Below are positions 60,901-64,000 of a DNA stretch of 64,000 bases, one piece after another. Numbering within the stretch: position 1 is the stretch's first letter; every line of letters starts with the position of its first letter. Location: the NCBI RefSeq assembly GCF_008017825.1, contig NZ_VRLS01000032.1, positions 18,915 to 82,914 on the forward strand, in the 5' to 3' direction. Both the position numbers and the translations under genes were made by a program. The notes below the pieces were generated by a model that was given only the letters and a program-made list of their open reading frames with translations, was not told the origin of the DNA and ran no database searches. Source of the DNA: Mesonia sp008017825 (lineage in GTDB: Bacteria > Bacteroidota > Bacteroidia > Flavobacteriales > Flavobacteriaceae).

Positions 60901-62999
60901 AAATATCTCAACTAATTAAACTTATTGAAACAGAAGAGAGTTTTGGTAATCGTGAATTTGACATAGCAAAATCTATTTCTTACTATTACAATAAGCGCAA
61001 TATTCAAGCAAACGATTTAATACTTTTTGCCTTAAATTTCAAATATAAATTCAAATTTACAAGTGGAATTATAAATGATTTGGCTCGTGAACTAGGTTTG
61101 TTCCCATACTTAAACCCAGAAGAACTTTCTCTAGAAGATTTAATAGCTTACGAATTTCATAGACCTGAGGGAAAAAAAATAGAAAATATAGTTTTTCACA
61201 AAATACAAGCACAAATTTATTATTCTTTATTAAATGGAGAAAATGTAATTCTAAGTGCACCAACAAGTTTTGGTAAAAGCTTAGTAATAGATGCAGTAAT
61301 TGCTATAGAAAAATATGAAAATATCGTAATAGTTGTCCCAACTATTGCGCTAATCGATGAAACTCGTAAAAGGCTATCTAAGTTTAAAGAATCTTATAAA
61401 GTAATAACCCATAGTAGTCAGACTATATCAGAAAAGAACATTTTTGTATTAACACAAGAAAGAGTTCTAGAGATTGTTCCTGATGATATTGATATTGATT
61501 TTTTCGTTATTGATGAATTTTACAAAATAAACTTTACAACTTCAGACTTAAATAGGACTATTGCTTTAAATCAAGCTTTTTATAAACTTTTAAAAAAAGG
61601 AGCTCAGTTCTATTTATTAGGCCCAAATATTGAAAATATTAATAATAGCTATTTTCCAAATGAGGTAACTTATAAATACATTAGAACAGATTATAAGACT
61701 GTAATTAACCGTAGAATAAAAGTTGATTATAATGGAAATCATATTGATAAATTAATTGAATTATGTTCAGAACTAGATGGACAGACCTTAATTTATTGTA
61801 AATCACCACGAAGTATAAATCAGCTTGCTAAGGCTCTATTTTTAGGTGGTATTTTTAAAAAGAATAAAAGTGTAGAGAAATTATCAAATTGGATACGTTC
61901 TGAATTTCACTCAGAATGGTATTTAGCTGATTATTTAGAATTTGGAATTGGTTTACATCACGGAAGATTACCTCGTTCTCTTTCTCAAATCATATTAGAT
62001 AAATTTAATAATGACGAGCTGAACGTTCTCTTATGCACGAGTACAATTATAGAAGGTGTTAATACAAAGGCTAAAAATGTTATTATTTATGATAATAAAG
62101 TAGCTCAAAATAAGTTTGATTTTTTTACTTATAATAATATTTGTGGTCGTTCAGGAAGAATGTTTGAACATTTCATAGGTGATGTTTATTTATTTCACGA
62201 TGCACCTATCGAAGAATTACCTTTAGTTGATTTTCCTTTATTTACTCAAGGCGAAAACACACCAGATAGATTATTACTTCAATTAAATGAAGAAGACTTA
62301 AATAAAAAGTCTAAGAGAATTGTAAATGAGATAAAATCGAATTCAGAATTATCTTTTGAGACATTAAAAAGTAACTCTAATATAGAGCCTTCGTTTCAAA
62401 ATGATTTAGCTAAAGTTATTTTAGACTATGAACAAAATATAAGATGGCATTATCCGGATTATAAACAACTTGAAGCAGTATGCTTTCTTATTTGGGAACA
62501 TTTTATTGCACCTTCAAACTCTAGAGCTTTTATTAAATCTTATAAGCAATTAACCTTCAAAATTTATCAAGTTATGCGTTATAAAGATATAAAGACTTTA
62601 CTAGCGCTAGAAGTTGCCAATAAAACAAACAAAGACGAAATTAATAAAGCTATCGAAGCAGAAATTAATTTTATTAAGTATTGGCCTCAATACCATTTCC
62701 CAATATATTTAAAAAACTTACAATCTATTGCAAACGAGGTTTTTGAGAACAACAATAAAGAGCCAATTGATTATTCTTATTTTGCAAGTCAACTAGAAAG
62801 TCTTTTTACAAATAGCAACTATAATATTCTAGAAGAGTATGGACTTCCTATTCAAGTTTCAAAAAAAATTCAAGGTGCTCTAGAAAATACTGAAAATTTA
62901 GATGATTTATTGGAGATTATATCCAAGTTAAATATTGAGAATTTAGCACTGACTGAATTTGAAAAGGAAATATTGTTGAATATGAAAGAATATATTTAA
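60885..62999 (+). CDS. hamB: HamB, Hachiman SF2 helicase
   Basis: A 704-residue superfamily 2 helicase. Phe-His-Lys-Ile-Gln-Ala-Gln near 105 acts as a Q-motif; motif I is Ala-Pro-Thr-Ser-Phe-Gly-Lys-Ser at 125-132; motif Ia Val-Pro-Thr-Ile-Ala-Leu near 151; motif II Val-Ile-Asp-Glu-Phe-Tyr near 208; motif V Ser-Thr-Ile-Ile-Glu-Gly-Val-Asn near 384; motif VI Cys-Gly-Arg-Ser-Gly-Arg near 424. The gene starts within hamA. Together they form an apparently intact HamAB complex, sensing DNA ends or replication damage. The C-terminal half (about 470-704) has no recognised domain. Confidence 0.85.
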   Translation: MAELIEISQLIKLIETEESFGNREFDIAKSISYYYNKRNIQANDLILFALNFKYKFKFTSGIINDLARELGLFPYLNPEELSLEDLIAYEFHRPEGKKIENIVFHKIQAQIYYSLLNGENVILSAPTSFGKSLVIDAVIAIEKYENIVIVVPTIALIDETRKRLSKFKESYKVITHSSQTISEKNIFVLTQERVLEIVPDDIDIDFFVIDEFYKINFTTSDLNRTIALNQAFYKLLKKGAQFYLLGPNIENINNSYFPNEVTYKYIRTDYKTVINRRIKVDYNGNHIDKLIELCSELDGQTLIYCKSPRSINQLAKALFLGGIFKKNKSVEKLSNWIRSEFHSEWYLADYLEFGIGLHHGRLPRSLSQIILDKFNNDELNVLLCTSTIIEGVNTKAKNVIIYDNKVAQNKFDFFTYNNICGRSGRMFEHFIGDVYLFHDAPIEELPLVDFPLFTQGENTPDRLLLQLNEEDLNKKSKRIVNEIKSNSELSFETLKSNSNIEPSFQNDLAKVILDYEQNIRWHYPDYKQLEAVCFLIWEHFIAPSNSRAFIKSYKQLTFKIYQVMRYKDIKTLLALEVANKTNKDEINKAIEAEINFIKYWPQYHFPIYLKNLQSIANEVFENNNKEPIDYSYFASQLESLFTNSNYNILEEYGLPIQVSKKIQGALENTENLDDLLEIISKLNIENLALTEFEKEILLNMKEYI

Positions 63000-63009
63000 A
63001 AAAGCCAGT

Positions 63010-63141
63010 GCACAACAACGTATAAAATTAATTGCTAGTTCTAGCCTACTTACGAAAGTCCTCGCGGACTTTCTATCTGTGATTTATTTGCTAACTTTAG
63101 TGCTTAAAACACGCAACTAATCTTATACAAAACCGTTGCCA
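63010..63141 (+). repeat. attC-like site 3
   Basis: 132 bp from GCACAAC (63010-63016, inverse complement of cassette 3's start GTTGTGC at 60027) to GTTGCCA (63135-63141, start of cassette 4). Interior sequence differs from sites 1 and 2 but the length and plan are kept: outer stem GTATAAaATTA with TAATcTTATAC, a perfect 8-bp arm GAAAGTCC/GGACTTTC, and an AGTGCTTAA segment also present in site 2. Confidence 0.75.
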
Positions 63142-63166
63142 GCAATATTAACGGAAATTTAAACTA

Positions 63167-63880
63167 ATGAGAAAACTGATTTTAATATCTCTTTTAATAA
63201 TAAACTTATTTAGCTGTAAAAATAATGATAAGCCAACTGTAACTTATGATAATTTAAATGACAAGAAAGAAATTACTAGGGATTCATCTATAATTGTCAT
63301 TAATGAACTTCCAATTGAAATTGATAGTACAGATTATTTAGTTTATATAATAGGAGAGCCAAGTAATATAAGTTATGGTTCATCTTATAGCGGCTTCAGT
63401 TCAGAATCTAATAATAGAAATAGTTTCTCCGTAATAAATTCTTATAACTCCACTATTTCAGGAAAAATACATAATTTAAAGTTTCAAAAATTTGAATCTG
63501 ACACAATAACTCAGTTAACTAACGAAACTATTTTGATTAATTCTGTAGATTTTTTAAGAGAAATATTCAATATAAACAAAAAGCAATACTTATTATACAC
63601 TGTTTACGACAATGACTCTAATGCCGATCAAAAGATTAATTATCAGGATTTAAGAAGTCTTTATATGAGCGAAATTAATGGGCAAGGTTTTAAAAAACTT
63701 ACTCCTGATTTTCAAGAATTGATTAATTGGAAAATTATAAAAAGTCAGAACCGCCTCTACTTTAGGACAATTGAGGATATTGATAAGAACGGAGAATTTG
63801 ACAATGAAGATAAATTACATTATTTCTATATAGATTTTGATAAAGATAACTTAAAGTCTAAAGAATATAATTACATCTAA
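63167..63880 (+). CDS. Cassette 4: unknown lipoprotein with two Ca-binding-like loops
   Basis: A 237-residue lipoprotein with lipobox Leu-Phe-Ser-Cys (Cys17). A Ser/Tyr/Asn-rich stretch spans about 65-85. Two acidic loops resemble EF-hand/dockerin calcium loops: Asp-Asn-Asp-Ser-Asn-Ala-Asp-Gln-Lys-Ile-Asn near 149 and Asp-Ile-Asp-Lys-Asn-Gly-Glu-Phe-Asp near 204. Ends 10 bases before the collapsed site 4. Not recognised otherwise; similar lipoproteins occur in Flavobacteriaceae genomes. Confidence 0.7.
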   Translation: MRKLILISLLIINLFSCKNNDKPTVTYDNLNDKKEITRDSSIIVINELPIEIDSTDYLVYIIGEPSNISYGSSYSGFSSESNNRNSFSVINSYNSTISGKIHNLKFQKFESDTITQLTNETILINSVDFLREIFNINKKQYLLYTVYDNDSNADQKINYQDLRSLYMSEINGQGFKKLTPDFQELINWKIIKSQNRLYFRTIEDIDKNGEFDNEDKLHYFYIDFDKDNLKSKEYNYI

Positions 63881-63890
63881 TAAATACTGC

Positions 63891-63916
63891 GGGCAACAAT
63901 GGTAACCGTTGCACAA
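63891..63916 (+). repeat. Collapsed attC-like site 4 at array end
   Basis: Only 26 bases: GGGCAAC (63891-63897; inverse complement of cassette 4's start GTTGCCA except one base), then AAT GGTAACCG and directly TTGCACAAG. The first ten bases after the box resemble the left half of sites 1-2, but the whole hairpin body and right stem are gone, as if deleted between the left and right stems. Confidence 0.6.
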
Positions 63917-63946
63917 GTCTATAATTTCTAATAAAACTATTTTTTT

Positions 63947-63972
63947 AAGCCGCTTTTAAGCGGTTTTTTTAG
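63947..63972 (+). terminator. Terminator closing the cassette array
   Basis: CCGCTT and AAGCGG with a 2-base loop inside AAGCCGCTTTTAAGCGGTT, followed by a run of T, 66 bases after the last cassette stop. Confidence 0.75.
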
Positions 63973-64000
63973 TTTTAGACCGTTGATAAACTTGATAAAT

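Larger units (their letters stand above)
57078..63916 (+). mobile_element. Integron-like element: recombinase plus four-cassette array
   Basis: Recombinase gene, attI-like junction (58274-58317) and four cassettes: 58309-59014, 59015-60027, 60028-63135 and 63136-63908. Each starts at the G/TT of a GTTxxxx box, carries one gene or one operon on the plus strand within 11-33 bases, and has a recombination site 8-10 bases after the stop. The opening box of that site is the inverse complement of the cassette's own first bases (details in the repeat entries). This self-complementarity across the cassette is the defining mark of circular-cassette insertion by an integron. Its right limit is a collapsed site at 63891-63916. 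Confidence 0.78.

Noticed and set aside
58888..63141. Inter-gene repeats of the array as ordinary terminators, REP elements or CRISPR-like repeats
   Set aside because: They lack T-runs, are about 132 bp, and their terminal boxes change in step with the start of each cassette, which none of those elements do.
58308..63141. Strict GTTRRRY consensus of classical integron core sites
   Set aside because: The boxes here (GTTGTGC, GTTAGCA, GTTGCCA) keep GTT but not all purines, so a strict match fails. Start/end complementarity, not the consensus, is the evidence used.
63980..63992. CCGTTGATAAAC near the right edge as another cassette start
   Set aside because: It has the CCGTT end but no preceding stem or GTTATAC element and no matching box is visible before the window ends.

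Overview
The window is AT-rich, gene-dense chromosomal DNA from a member of the Bacteroidota, almost certainly Flavobacteriaceae (genus not determinable). Support comes from C-terminal T9SS sorting domains, a TonB-dependent receptor with an N-terminal carboxypeptidase-regulatory domain, Bacteroidota-restricted small families (DUF4834, DUF6952), a fused ResB-CcsA cytochrome c assembly protein, weak or absent Shine-Dalgarno sequences, and repeated copies of the Bacteroidota -7 promoter element TAnnTTTG close to start codons.

Layout. 1-5 kb: partial YfhO-type membrane protein, DUF4834 protein, outer-membrane protein, peroxiredoxin-like protein, threonine aldolase. 4.9-10.7 kb: a LytTR two-component system facing a thiol-redox/metal-type cluster (two thioredoxin-fold proteins, an EF-hand protein, a YHYH protein, a YwqK-like lipoprotein, a SCO protein); two promoters here share a 21-bp-spaced direct repeat that fits a LytTR operator. 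10.9-22 kb: prfB with its programmed frameshift, ArsC-like protein, a TonB receptor, fumarase, an EptA-like transferase with an overlapping FAM151/GDPD-like gene, a PAS histidine kinase. 22-38.8 kb: CcsBA, a run of housekeeping genes (DUF2520, KdsC-like HAD, UbiA, Maf, MscS), PIG-L deacetylase, a 35-residue membrane peptide, an SSS symporter, a DUF2911 protein, a secreted metalloprotease, a HerA-like ATPase, a pseudouridine synthase. 38.8-42.1 kb: a tight triad of RimK-like ATP-grasp ligase, GCS2-type ligase and N-formylglutamate amidohydrolase-like enzyme. 42-57 kb: secreted endonuclease I, LpxR-like protein, oxidoreductase, RibBA with a degenerate GTP cyclohydrolase half, LptF/G, LolA, FtsK, DgkA, thioredoxin/DUF6952, peroxiredoxin, HutI-HutG, an MBL-fold lipoprotein.

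The last 7 kb (57.08-63.92 kb) is the standout. A tyrosine recombinase is followed, in the same orientation, by an integron-like array of four cassettes. Each cassette starts within a few tens of bases of its ATG. Each ends 8-10 bases after its stop codon at a site opening with the inverse complement of that cassette's own first bases; three of these sites are about 132-bp foldable attC-like elements and the fourth is a collapsed remnant. This rule defines integron cassettes, yet the recombinase lacks the insertion diagnostic of IntI and carries an extra N-terminal domain. A TAnnTTTG promoter element lies between the recombinase and the first junction, where an integron cassette promoter would sit. 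One cassette carries an apparently complete Hachiman (HamA-HamB) anti-phage system; the other three encode unknown proteins, two of them lipoproteins.

No rRNA, tRNA or CRISPR array was recognised. Coordinates use the start codon judged most likely, which is often an ATG downstream of a TTG that belongs to the promoter.
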